Source of the DNA: Acidobacteriota bacterium | GTDB taxonomy: Bacteria; Acidobacteriota; Vicinamibacteria; Vicinamibacterales; UBA2999 | Reading direction: 5' to 3' | Assembly (NCBI GenBank): GCA_013140775.1 | Contig: JABFSA010000049.1 | Location: 1 to 54,716 of the forward strand | Length of the DNA stretch: 54,716 nucleotides | Shown: positions 17,700 through 25,209 of the stretch, in pieces | How positions within the stretch are numbered: position 1 is the stretch's first letter | Layout of the letters: each line of letters begins with the position of its first letter | Program-made: the position numbers and the translations under genes | The notes under the pieces: generated by a model | What the model was told of the DNA's origin: nothing | What the model saw: only the letters and a program-made list of their open reading frames with translations | The model's database searches: none

Positions 17700-17728
17700 A
17701 CGCTACACGGCGGTTGTCAGCGTGTCAA
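17700..17728 (-). promoter_or_regulatory. Promoter of the broken TonB receptor gene
   Basis: On the minus strand TTGACA (17723-17728), 17-bp spacer and TAGCGT (17700-17705) with TG directly before the -10. The 5' leader would be about 110 nt, longer than for the paralogue. The region 17582-17699 holds no other recognisable element. Confidence 0.65.
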
Positions 17729-17753
17729 GAGCAATATTTGCGAGGATCAACGT

Positions 17754-19763
17754 TCACGGACGAAGCCGGGTGAGGATACTCCTCGCGGCAGCGGTGAACT
17801 GCGCGGGGCTGCAGTCTTCCGGCTGCACTTCGGCACCGCACGGACGCTCGACGAGCACCGCGGATGCGGGCGGACCGCTACCGCGATCGAAAAACATGAC
17901 GTCTATCCCTGTCGCGGGAGGGACGGTCGCGAAGATGAGCGTGCGGGCAAGCTCCACCAGCAGAGCCACGGCTGCTGCGTCATCCAGCGGCGCGGCCACG
18001 ACGGTCCGCTTCTCTTCGCTCAGGAACAGACCAGCCGAGATGCTCTGCTCAGCCACAAGCACTTCCGCCGACAAACCGGCCAGTTCGGCCGCAAGGAAGT
18101 CCCGGACCTTCTGACGGCCAGGTGTGCCCACCTGCGCGGAACCATAGCGACGCACCTGATCGGCGACGGCACGCATCTCGTCGCCATCGACGTCCGTCGG
18201 CGCGTCGAACGCGCGGCGGATCACACGGGCGGTCAGGTATTCGACGGGCGAGAAATTGTCGGTCAGCACCGGATACGAGGACAGCTCGAACCGTCGCGGG
18301 ACATCCACGGCCTTGTAGCGGAGATAGCGAATCAGCTCCTGGGTATGTGTCGTCACCGGAGGTCTGGTGACATCGACGCGACGGTCGCTGTTGAAGCCGA
18401 CGAGCGTGATGTTCTGAAGTTGATCGGTCCGCTCCGCCGATTCGACGGCGAAAAAGTAGCTGTTCGGGAATACGGTCTGGAAGGTCCGGATCTCGGTCAT
18501 GATCAGCGACGGCTGGCGCCGTGAGAGGTCGCCGATCATGTTGGCGATGAACACGCCCTCCGGCCGCAGCCGGCTGCGCGCGAGGGCAAAGAATTCCTGC
18601 GTGGTGAATTGCGGCGGCACCGAGAAATACGAGTAATACACGTCGCCGAAAATCAGGTCGTAGTCGGTGTCGCTGTCGCGCAGGAACCGTCGTCCGTCCT
18701 CGACGAAGTTGCGAAGCCGCGGCGATTCAGCCGCGCCGAAATAGCGCTTCGCCAGTTCCAGGAACGACGGCTCGATCTCCGCGACGTCCACGATCGCATC
18801 CGGCAGCTCGTGCAGGAGCGCCTTGGGGATCGAGTAGGCGCCGCCGCCGAGCACGAGCGCGTTCCGGACCTGCGGCGTGAAGATCTTGTACAGCGAGTAG
18901 TACTTCGTATAGTCGTAGACCAGATCGGACGGATCGGTCGAATCCAGAAACATCGCGCCGGATTCGCTGCGGTCGAGCAGCAGGAAACGCGCTGGACGCC
19001 CAAGATATGAGCCCTCGTAGATCGTGATCTGCTGGTACACCCCGTCCGATCGATGGACGATGGTCGCCGCATCGACGAGCGGAGGGCCGGGATACAGCGT
19101 CGCAGCCGTGGCAAGCGCGACTGCAGCCACGCCCGACGTCCACAGGCCCCGGCCGCGCGCGCCAAGTGCCACGAGCGGCACGAACCCGATCAGCACCAAC
19201 CCGACGCCAACCGCGATCAGCACCCGATCGACGCCGACCAACGGAATCAGCACAAACCCGGCGAGCAGGCTGCCGGTGATGCTGCCCAGCGTGGACCAGA
19301 AGAAGATCGTGCCCGACACGCTTCCCACGCCCTGCTCCGGCGCGGCGAGACTCTGAAGCTTGATGGCGTAGGGCGACACCATCCCGAGCAGCAGTGCCGG
19401 CAGCAGGAACATCATCGCCGCCGAGACCAGTGGCCCAACTTCGATCGACAGGGCGCTGCTCACCGCAGGCAACGTGAGGGTTCCGATCAGGAGCAGGATC
19501 AGGAGGGCGATGCCGCTGGCGAGAATCAGGCCGAAGAATCGGACGGGGCTGGGATTTCGGTCCGCGGCGATCCCGCCGGCGTAGTAGCCGATGCTGAGAG
19601 CGAGCAGGATGACCGTGATGACGCTGGAGACTGTGTAAATCGTGTTGCCGTAGTACGGGGAAAAAACCCGCACTGCCAGCACCTCGACGATGAGCACACA
19701 GGCTCCGGTCAGAAACACGATAATGGGAAGCAGGAATCGCGACAAACGGGGCGACTGTAACAT
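17754..19763 (-). CDS. Membrane-bound spermidine synthase-like protein fused to a degenerate M28/glutaminyl-cyclase-like domain
   Basis: A 669-residue inner-membrane protein. Residues 1 to about 230 form roughly eight transmembrane helices (MFS/SpeE-type). Residues about 250-500 are a class I methyltransferase-like polyamine synthase domain: NALVLGGGAYSIPKALL (motif I), VDVAEIEP, and DYDLIFGDVYYSYFSVPPQFTTQEFF in place of the canonical D-S-x-D-P-x-G-P loop, so classical aminopropyl transfer is uncertain. After NFSPVEYLTARV a further about 120 residues (GSAQVGTPGRQKVRDFLAAE, then PLDDAAAVALLVELARTL and MFFDRGSG) resemble M28 glutaminyl cyclases, but the metal-binding His and Glu residues are absent. 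It diverges from the DUF6152 gene at 19826. Confidence 0.8.
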   Translation of the reverse strand: MLQSPRLSRFLLPIIVFLTGACVLIVEVLAVRVFSPYYGNTIYTVSSVITVILLALSIGYYAGGIAADRNPSPVRFFGLILASGIALLILLLIGTLTLPAVSSALSIEVGPLVSAAMMFLLPALLLGMVSPYAIKLQSLAAPEQGVGSVSGTIFFWSTLGSITGSLLAGFVLIPLVGVDRVLIAVGVGLVLIGFVPLVALGARGRGLWTSGVAAVALATAATLYPGPPLVDAATIVHRSDGVYQQITIYEGSYLGRPARFLLLDRSESGAMFLDSTDPSDLVYDYTKYYSLYKIFTPQVRNALVLGGGAYSIPKALLHELPDAIVDVAEIEPSFLELAKRYFGAAESPRLRNFVEDGRRFLRDSDTDYDLIFGDVYYSYFSVPPQFTTQEFFALARSRLRPEGVFIANMIGDLSRRQPSLIMTEIRTFQTVFPNSYFFAVESAERTDQLQNITLVGFNSDRRVDVTRPPVTTHTQELIRYLRYKAVDVPRRFELSSYPVLTDNFSPVEYLTARVIRRAFDAPTDVDGDEMRAVADQVRRYGSAQVGTPGRQKVRDFLAAELAGLSAEVLVAEQSISAGLFLSEEKRTVVAAPLDDAAAVALLVELARTLIFATVPPATGIDVMFFDRGSGPPASAVLVERPCGAEVQPEDCSPAQFTAAARSILTRLRP

Positions 19764-19825
19764 GGGGGTTCCGGATTGGGCAGTCAGTGATACTATCCCG
19801 TCCGAACTCGCTGGGAGGATTAGAC

Positions 19826-20191
19826 ATGAAGAAGGCCCTGCTCGCCATTACGTTGGGGGTCGTGCTCGGGACGGCCGCGGTGCTCGCGCATCATGGCGGC
19901 AATCTCTACGACACCAGCAAGGCTCTTGAACTCAAAGGGACCATCACGAAGTTCGAGTGGGGAACCCCCCACAATCAGATCTACTTCGACGTGAAGACCG
20001 CCGCTGGCGAAGTGCAGCACTGGGTCGTCGCGACCGAGCCCGCTGGCGTCATGCTCGAGCGCGGATGGACGCGCCGCTCGCTCGCCGCCGGCGACGCAGT
20101 CACCGCATTTGTTTTCGCGGCGCGCAACGGCGCAACGGTCGGCAACCTGGATCGACTGGTCAAGTCAGACGGCACCGAGTTGAAGCGGTAG
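19826..20191 (+). CDS. DUF6152 family exported protein
   Basis: A 121-residue exported protein. The ATG at 19826 is chosen because GGGAGGA lies 8-10 bp upstream; the signal peptide is MKKALLAITLGVVLGTAAVLA. The mature protein begins HHGGNLYD and has the family pattern: LELKGTITKFEWGTPHNQIYFDV, WVVATEP, MLERGWTRRSLAAGDAVTAF. The AHH start and W-x-x-PH core typify DUF6152, whose function is unknown (periplasmic or surface). A second member is at 35225-35596. Transcription ends at the strong hairpin at 20221-20266. Confidence 0.88.
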   Translation: MKKALLAITLGVVLGTAAVLAHHGGNLYDTSKALELKGTITKFEWGTPHNQIYFDVKTAAGEVQHWVVATEPAGVMLERGWTRRSLAAGDAVTAFVFAARNGATVGNLDRLVKSDGTELKR

Positions 20192-20195
20192 AACG

Positions 20196-20216
20196 AAATT
20201 CAAAATTCAAAATTCA
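20196..20216. repeat. 7-bp tandem repeat (AAATTCA)3
   Basis: Three exact AAATTCA units at 20196-20202, 20203-20209 and 20210-20216, followed by AAAA. On the minus strand this gives TTTTTGAATTTTGAATTTTG immediately after the adjacent hairpin, that is, a T-rich terminator tail. Confidence 0.8.
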
Positions 20217-20220
20217 AAAA

Positions 20221-20266
20221 GCCCAGGGCCCAAGGTTCATCCTTGGTGCCCTGGGTTTCTTGTTTT
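20221..20266. terminator. Bidirectional rho-independent terminator
   Basis: GCCCAGGGC...CCAAGG (20221-20235), loop TTCAT, CCTTGG...GCCCTGGG (20241-20255), then TTTCTTGTTTT on the plus strand. On the minus strand the stem is followed by TTTTTGAATTTTG supplied by the AAATTCA array. It separates the convergent DUF6152 gene and the lipoprotein gene and can stop transcription from both sides. Confidence 0.85.
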
Positions 20267-20279
20267 AGAGCACCTGGGC

Positions 20280-21764
20280 TTATTTCGTGATTTCGAACAT
20301 GAACCGCAGCGCCGGGATCTTGTTGCCTGGATGATCGTCGGCGTAAGTGAGCTGCGGCAGCCGATACAGCAGCTGCTTCTCCGTGGGCGGGCCCTGGTAG
20401 ATGCCAGGGTAGAGGTCGATGATGTGAACGCCCGGCTCACCGGTCGCGTGGAAGTTGATCACCACGTCGCCCTGAGTGTTGAACCCGCAGGCGTACCCCA
20501 TGTAGTTGTTGTCGTAGGTGGCAATGTAGATGTTGTCGTACTCGGTCCAGCCGACGCCGTTCAGGTGAATCGAGACGGGCGTCCCGACGGGTCCTGACGT
20601 GCGTGAAATGCCGACGATACTTGTTTCGATAACGAAGAAGACGCGCGCCAGCGTCTGATCTCCGTCGCGCACAGCGACGCCGTGCAGCCCCCCAAGGTCC
20701 AGCGGAACGACAACCTCGGCATCGAGCATCCCGTTGCTGCCCACCGTCACGGCTGGCAGCTCCGTTTCGCTCGGCCCGAAACCGTCACCGGACACCCGGC
20801 TCCCGACTGATGTCTGCCACGCGAGCTGGAGCGTCTTGCCCGCTGGGAACCCGGCGCCAGTTAACCGTGCGCGGCTTCCAACCGGTCCCTGAGTCGGCGC
20901 GATGGCGGCCGTGATGTTCGCCGTCAGCTCTGACATGGGAACGGGCTGCGGTGCGTAAGCCTCGGCGTATGGCGCCAGTGAGGCGGGACGGCCTGCTGTC
21001 GTGCGGAATGAGAAACGGGGACGCGGGAGGTAGTCGTTTGGCGCCTGCTCGTGATTGAGATAACCCTGCCCCTGGAACCCGCTGAGCACCTGCACGACGT
21101 GTTCACCCTCAGGGCCAGCGGCGCGGAACCGGGCGACGGCAGATCCTTTCGACGACACAGCCGAGACGAACCCGGCAAGGCTGTTGTCCCAGTTCACGAC
21201 CCAGGTGCTCTCCATCACACGCGAGCCGATGCCGGTCACCTTGATCTCGACCACGGTACCGATGGGACCGGAGGACGGTGTCATCTCGAAGGTCTGCGTG
21301 ACCTCGAGGCTCCGCTGAGCGAGCGCCTCACCGTCCACCATCGCGATCACTTCATGGAAGCCGCCGTAGTCCTCCGGGATCGTGAACGTTCCCTCGAGAC
21401 GACCGTTGGCTGCGATCGTGAACGTTCCGAGCGACGTGCGCAGGTTCTCGAATTTCCTGCCGCGGAAGTAGTAGTAGTCCTCGATGACCCAATCGCCCTT
21501 GACGGTCTCCCACGTGAGATCGACTGTCTTACCAGCGGGAAGCCCATCGGCACTGAACTGAACTTCAGCACCCACGACCGGGCGGTCGTACTTCAGCGTG
21601 AGGGGACGCGTCTCAACCGAGGATTCCGCAGACTCGTCATCGGCAGGTAGTGCTGTGGCAGTAGTGTCGGCAGCGGGCTGGGAGGGAGAGCAGCCGGCGG
21701 CCGCAACGGCCACCAGCGTGAACACCAGAAAGAATCGTGCGCCGGATCGGCACCACAGCGCCAC
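20280..21764 (-). CDS. Exported lipoprotein with two tandem IPT/TIG-like repeats
   Basis: A 494-residue predicted lipoprotein (lipobox VAVAAAGC, Cys about residue 25). The GTG start has AGAGG 6 bp upstream. It contains an internal duplication of about 170 residues. GLPAGKTVDLTWET matches GFPAGKTLQLAWQT, GGFHEVIAMVDGEALAQRSLEV matches GGLHGVAVRDGDQTLARVFFV, SSGPIGTVVEIKVTGIG matches TSGPVGTPVSIHLNGVG, and GPEGEHVVQVLSGFQG matches GEPGVHIIDLYPGIYQG. The folds look like Ig-like TIG modules found in cell-surface proteins. The role is unknown. It is last in a three-gene minus-strand operon (16 bp after the preceding stop) and ends at the terminator at 20221-20266. Confidence 0.8.
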   Translation of the reverse strand: MALWCRSGARFFLVFTLVAVAAAGCSPSQPAADTTATALPADDESAESSVETRPLTLKYDRPVVGAEVQFSADGLPAGKTVDLTWETVKGDWVIEDYYYFRGRKFENLRTSLGTFTIAANGRLEGTFTIPEDYGGFHEVIAMVDGEALAQRSLEVTQTFEMTPSSGPIGTVVEIKVTGIGSRVMESTWVVNWDNSLAGFVSAVSSKGSAVARFRAAGPEGEHVVQVLSGFQGQGYLNHEQAPNDYLPRPRFSFRTTAGRPASLAPYAEAYAPQPVPMSELTANITAAIAPTQGPVGSRARLTGAGFPAGKTLQLAWQTSVGSRVSGDGFGPSETELPAVTVGSNGMLDAEVVVPLDLGGLHGVAVRDGDQTLARVFFVIETSIVGISRTSGPVGTPVSIHLNGVGWTEYDNIYIATYDNNYMGYACGFNTQGDVVINFHATGEPGVHIIDLYPGIYQGPPTEKQLLYRLPQLTYADDHPGNKIPALRFMFEITK

Positions 21765-21780
21765 GGTCGCCTCTTCCCCG

Positions 21781-22350
21781 CTAATCGACGATGTAGACCT
21801 GGGAACCGATATCGGGGAACGGCTTGAACGAAGCCTTTCGGCCGAAGCGATCGGTAGCCGTCATCGTGTACGTGATCATCCCCGTCTCGGCATCGTCCGG
21901 CACCACCCAGAATCCGGTCCAGAGCTCGAGGGGAACGCGAAGGTAGCCGTTGGGAACCGGTGCGTTCGGCCCGGCCGCGCCTCGCCATCGCATCGGGAAG
22001 TCAACGGTCAGCTTGCCCTTCGTCCGGCTGGTGTAGGTGATGTGGCCGGTGATGATGGCGGTGTTCTCGGTCTCGCCCGTTCCGCCGTCGATTGCGGTCA
22101 TACGGAAACCCATACGCATCCCGCGCTTGAATCGGCTGAGGAGGATGCAGTTCTCAGGATTCAAGCGGCCGTCGAAGAGCGCCGAATCGCCCCACACCAC
22201 AAGCTGGCCGGACGGGTGACCGGCCTGTGGCTCCACTGGCGGCGGAGCGCCGCGGCCGGCTGGCGCCTGTGCGAACGTTTCGGCCACCAGTGCACTCATC
22301 ACCATCATCAGCGTGAGCGCGACACCAGAGAAAGCGACTTTTCGCGTCAT
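21781..22350 (-). CDS. Exported protein of unknown function
   Basis: A 189-residue protein with a clear signal peptide (MTRKVAFSGVALTLMMVMSALVAETFAQA). The mature part is Pro/Gly-rich at first (APAGRGAPPP), then strand-rich: VVWGDSALFDGRLNPENCILLSRF, GTGETENTAIITGHITYTSRTKG, LWTGFWVVPDDAETGMITYTMTATDRFGRKA. I do not recognise a named family. A GTG at 22360-22362, overlapping the upstream TGA as GTGA, is an alternative start that would add four residues; the ATG at 22348-22350 gives the cleaner signal peptide. It is the middle gene of the three-gene unit 23222-20280. Confidence 0.75.
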   Translation of the reverse strand: MTRKVAFSGVALTLMMVMSALVAETFAQAPAGRGAPPPVEPQAGHPSGQLVVWGDSALFDGRLNPENCILLSRFKRGMRMGFRMTAIDGGTGETENTAIITGHITYTSRTKGKLTVDFPMRWRGAAGPNAPVPNGYLRVPLELWTGFWVVPDDAETGMITYTMTATDRFGRKASFKPFPDIGSQVYIVD

Positions 22351-22358
22351 TGTTCCAC

Positions 22359-23222
22359 TCACTTGGCGGCGCCTGTCAGGAGCGCTTCAGTGAAATTCGT
22401 GTTGTCACGAATCGAGCAGTTCCATGGCACCTGCATGAAGGCCACGGTGGACTGTCGCAGGGTGATCGTGTGCTCGATCGGCTTCTGGTACGCCGCGGGA
22501 TCGTCAACGATCCGCCGAACAGTAAGGATCTTGTCCGCACCAAGCGTATACCGCTCGATGATGTGCGCCTTGGTGGTCATCGGGTGGCCCATCTGGTCGA
22601 GCCAGGCGCGGCCGTTGAGACCGATCGTATCGATGACGAAGGTGTCTCCATTCTCGTACCAGCCAATCGAGTCACCCCAGGCGGTCGGATCGAGATCCTC
22701 CAGCGGCGGGTGCTTGCTGTTCAGGCGAATGACCCGGAACGTCTGCATGAGCTCATGCAGCATCATCACGTGGTCGGAATTCTGAATGAACCGGGTGCGC
22801 GTCGGGTGCGCGTACTGCCGCAGTGGCCCGTTCGGCTCGCAGAACCGAATCCACGGATCGGTCGTCTTTTCGGGCTGCGCCTCGGGACCGGTCGGCGGAA
22901 CCTCCGAGAGCGTGCGCGCCAGAGCCCAGGGGTGATAGACGATGTCCTTCTCTTTGCCGCGCTGTGCGCCGCCCCTGTCCGCCATGCTGATGCTCTGATA
23001 CGGCGCGGCGAGCCACGTTCCAGACAGGTCTGGAACGGCCGAGGGCTTCAGGTTGGCCGGCTGCACCGTGGGCAGGTGGTTTGGCAGCGCCAGCAGGTTC
23101 GCGGGCGGCTCCGGCGCCACGGGGAAAACGGTTGTCGCAGGCGCCTGAGCGCGGCCGACGAGAGCTGATGACAGAATCAGGATGCCCGCCAGGGTGCAGG
23201 CCAAACGCAGCACACGACGCAT
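22359..23222 (-). CDS. Secreted protein of unknown function, WGDSIGWYEN family
   Basis: A 287-residue exported paralogue of the protein encoded at 6967-7737. The ATG at 23220-23222 has GGAGG 8 bp upstream; the signal peptide ends in VGRAQA. After a Pro-rich linker of about 45 residues it has VPDLSGTWLAAP, EKTTDPWIRFCEPNGP, FRVIRLNSKHP, WGDSIGWYENGDTFVIDTIGLNGRAWLDQ, VDDPAAYQKPI and VPWNCSIRDN. The near-identical motif WGDSIGWYEN and two conserved Cys (FCEPNGP, WNCS) suggest a disulfide and a common ligand site, but no function is known. It is first in a three-gene operon with two other exported proteins and is preceded by a GTAGACTACG motif. Confidence 0.85.
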   Translation of the reverse strand: MRRVLRLACTLAGILILSSALVGRAQAPATTVFPVAPEPPANLLALPNHLPTVQPANLKPSAVPDLSGTWLAAPYQSISMADRGGAQRGKEKDIVYHPWALARTLSEVPPTGPEAQPEKTTDPWIRFCEPNGPLRQYAHPTRTRFIQNSDHVMMLHELMQTFRVIRLNSKHPPLEDLDPTAWGDSIGWYENGDTFVIDTIGLNGRAWLDQMGHPMTTKAHIIERYTLGADKILTVRRIVDDPAAYQKPIEHTITLRQSTVAFMQVPWNCSIRDNTNFTEALLTGAAK

Positions 23223-23267
23223 GTACGTGTCCTCCGGGTACCTGCAGTGGATCCACCGCAAGGATGG

Positions 23268-23277
23268 CGTAGTCTAC
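23268..23277 (-). promoter_or_regulatory. GTAGACTACG motif (copy 3)
   Basis: On the minus strand GTAGACTACG, preceded by GGT as at 10198-10207, 45 bp upstream of the ATG of the secreted-protein operon. Third identical copy in the window. Confidence 0.4.
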
Positions 23278-23340
23278 ACCTTCTTCTTCCAAAACAGGGA
23301 CGGTGTGGTCTACTTGTGTCCCTCACAGGAGGCATGCTTC

Positions 23341-23898
23341 ATGGCTCATCGCTCGGTTCTGGCTGTTCTTGTTTTTGTCGCCGGCCTGTTCGCGGCGACC
23401 GGACCTGTCATCACGGCCCAGGGACGGGGCGGCGGACCCGCGCCGGCCGGCCGCTTCGTGGACAACGGCAACGAGACGATCAGCGACTCGATGACGGGGC
23501 TGATGTGGGAGAAAAAGACGTCAGCGGTAGGGAGCGGAGCGAGCACACTTGATGCGCGCGACGTGGATAACACCTACACGTGGGAATACGCGATGGACGA
23601 CTATCTCGATCGCCTCAACGGTCGATTGATTGCGACCGCCGCCGACAAGTCGTTTGCCCAGCACAACGACTGGCGCCTGCCAACGATGGAAGAACTGCAG
23701 ACGATCGTCGAACCCGCATCACCTGGCCGGATCAACCCGGCGTTCGGCGCCAACGCGGCAGGCCACTACTGGACATCATCTCGTCGTCTGCTCGGGCCGA
23801 CCGAGGTGCCCTGGTACATCTCGTTCGGAAACGACATCCCGGTCTATGTGGGCCAACCCTTCAGGCTGCATGTGAGGGCGGTGCGAGACACGAGGTAG
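23341..23898 (+). CDS. Exported DUF1566 (Lcl C-terminal domain) protein
   Basis: A 185-residue exported protein with a signal peptide (MAHRSVLAVLVFVAGLFAAT, cleavage near VITAQG). AGGAGG lies 8 bp before the ATG at 23341. The mature part shows the DUF1566/Lcl signature: RFVDNGNETISDSMTGLMWEKK, TWEYAMDDYLDRLN, DWRLPTMEELQTIV, GHYWTSSR and FRLHVRAVRD at the end. The domain occurs in Legionella collagen-like adhesin and many surface proteins, so surface binding is likely. The TAG stop abuts the GTG of the downstream LigD-type polymerase gene, although the functions appear unrelated. Confidence 0.85.
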   Translation: MAHRSVLAVLVFVAGLFAATGPVITAQGRGGGPAPAGRFVDNGNETISDSMTGLMWEKKTSAVGSGASTLDARDVDNTYTWEYAMDDYLDRLNGRLIATAADKSFAQHNDWRLPTMEELQTIVEPASPGRINPAFGANAAGHYWTSSRRLLGPTEVPWYISFGNDIPVYVGQPFRLHVRAVRDTR

Positions 23899-25209
23899 GT
23901 GCCGAAGGCGCCTGAACCTGTCGTGCTCACGGTCGCCGGGCGCGATGTCGCGATCTCGAACCCGGACAAGATCCTTTTTCCGGACGCACGTGTCACCAAA
24001 CTGGATCTTGCGCAGTACTACCTTGCCGTAGCCGACGGAGCACTCAGAGGAGCGGGCGGGCGGCCGAACGTACTCGTGCGCTATCCCAACGGTGTCGGTG
24101 GTGAGTTCTTCTATCAGAAGAGAGCACCGGCATCGAGGCCTGACTGGATCGAGGTGGTCGCGCTCTCATTTCCCTCAGGGCGACGCGCGGAAGAAGTGGT
24201 ACCGCGCGACGCTGCCACGCTGCTCTGGATGGCGAATCTCGCCTGCCTCGAGCTCCACCCGCATCCCGTGCGCGCCGACGACCTCGACCATCCGGATGAG
24301 CTGCGTATTGATCTCGACCCTGTGCCTGGAGTCGAGTGGTCTCAGATTCGAGCGGTCGCTCAAGCGGTCAACGCCACGCTGACGACGATGGGCCTGACTG
24401 GATGGCCCAAGACTTCCGGATCTCGCGGCATGCACGTCGTCGTCCGCATCGAACGGCGGTGGACGTTCACCCAGGTGCGACGAGCTGCGCTGGCCATGGC
24501 GCGTGAAGTCGAACGGCAAATGCCGGAGCGTGCGAGCAGCAGGTGGTGGAAGGAAGAACGCCGTGGCGTGTTCCTCGACTACAACCAGAACGCGAAGGAC
24601 CGTACGGTTGCGAGCGCGTACTCAGTGCGACCAACACCTGATGCTCGCGTATCCGCCCCATTGCGCTGGGATGAGATCGCCGACTGCGACCCGCGCGACT
24701 TCACGCTGAAGACGATGCCGGCGCGTTTTGCTGATGTGGGCGATCGCCATGCAGATATCGATCTGCATGCGGGATCGTTGGAGGCGCTGCTGGAGCTTTC
24801 GGCTCGACAGGAGAAAGAGGGCCTCGGCGACGCGCCGTGGCCACCACACTACCGCAAGCAGGCGGGCGAAGGACCACGGGTCGCGCCGTCGAAACGCCGA
24901 ATGCCGATTCATCCGCTCATCGAGCTGGGGCGTTCGCGCGACAAGGCCGCGGCACTCGCCGGCATCGAACGATGGAAGCTCCGTCATCCAGAGGCTGCGG
25001 CACATCTGCAACCAGCGGACGTGCTGGTGGACGCCATGCGAGGACGCTTCCGCACGTGGACGCGAGTGCGGATCAATCTTCAACATGTTCCGGACCATCT
25101 GCGTCCAGTGCAGGAGCCGCTCGATCCAAACGAGGATGTCAACGACTGGAACGTCAGTCCTGGCGACCAGCCGCGCCGAAGACCTTCTCGAGCTCGTATG
25201 AAGTCGTGA
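23899..25209 (+). CDS. LigD-type DNA polymerase/primase domain protein (non-homologous end joining)
   Basis: A 436-residue stand-alone archaeo-eukaryotic primase-like polymerase, as in the LigD PolDom. ISNPDKILFPD, FFYQKRAP (5'-phosphate/DNA contact region), LRIDLDPVPG (catalytic Asp pair), KTSGSRGMHVVV (nucleotide-binding loop) and VFLDYNQNAKDRTVASAYSVRP are all visible within residues 15-250. The C-terminal about 150 residues are family-typical up to RINLQHVPDHL, then become low-complexity. It would extend or fill in broken ends with ribonucleotides or deoxynucleotides. The GTG start directly follows the previous stop. Its last 56 bp overlap, tail to tail, the ligase gene on the other strand. 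No Ku gene is in the window. Confidence 0.9.
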   Translation: MPKAPEPVVLTVAGRDVAISNPDKILFPDARVTKLDLAQYYLAVADGALRGAGGRPNVLVRYPNGVGGEFFYQKRAPASRPDWIEVVALSFPSGRRAEEVVPRDAATLLWMANLACLELHPHPVRADDLDHPDELRIDLDPVPGVEWSQIRAVAQAVNATLTTMGLTGWPKTSGSRGMHVVVRIERRWTFTQVRRAALAMAREVERQMPERASSRWWKEERRGVFLDYNQNAKDRTVASAYSVRPTPDARVSAPLRWDEIADCDPRDFTLKTMPARFADVGDRHADIDLHAGSLEALLELSARQEKEGLGDAPWPPHYRKQAGEGPRVAPSKRRMPIHPLIELGRSRDKAAALAGIERWKLRHPEAAAHLQPADVLVDAMRGRFRTWTRVRINLQHVPDHLRPVQEPLDPNEDVNDWNVSPGDQPRRRPSRARMKS

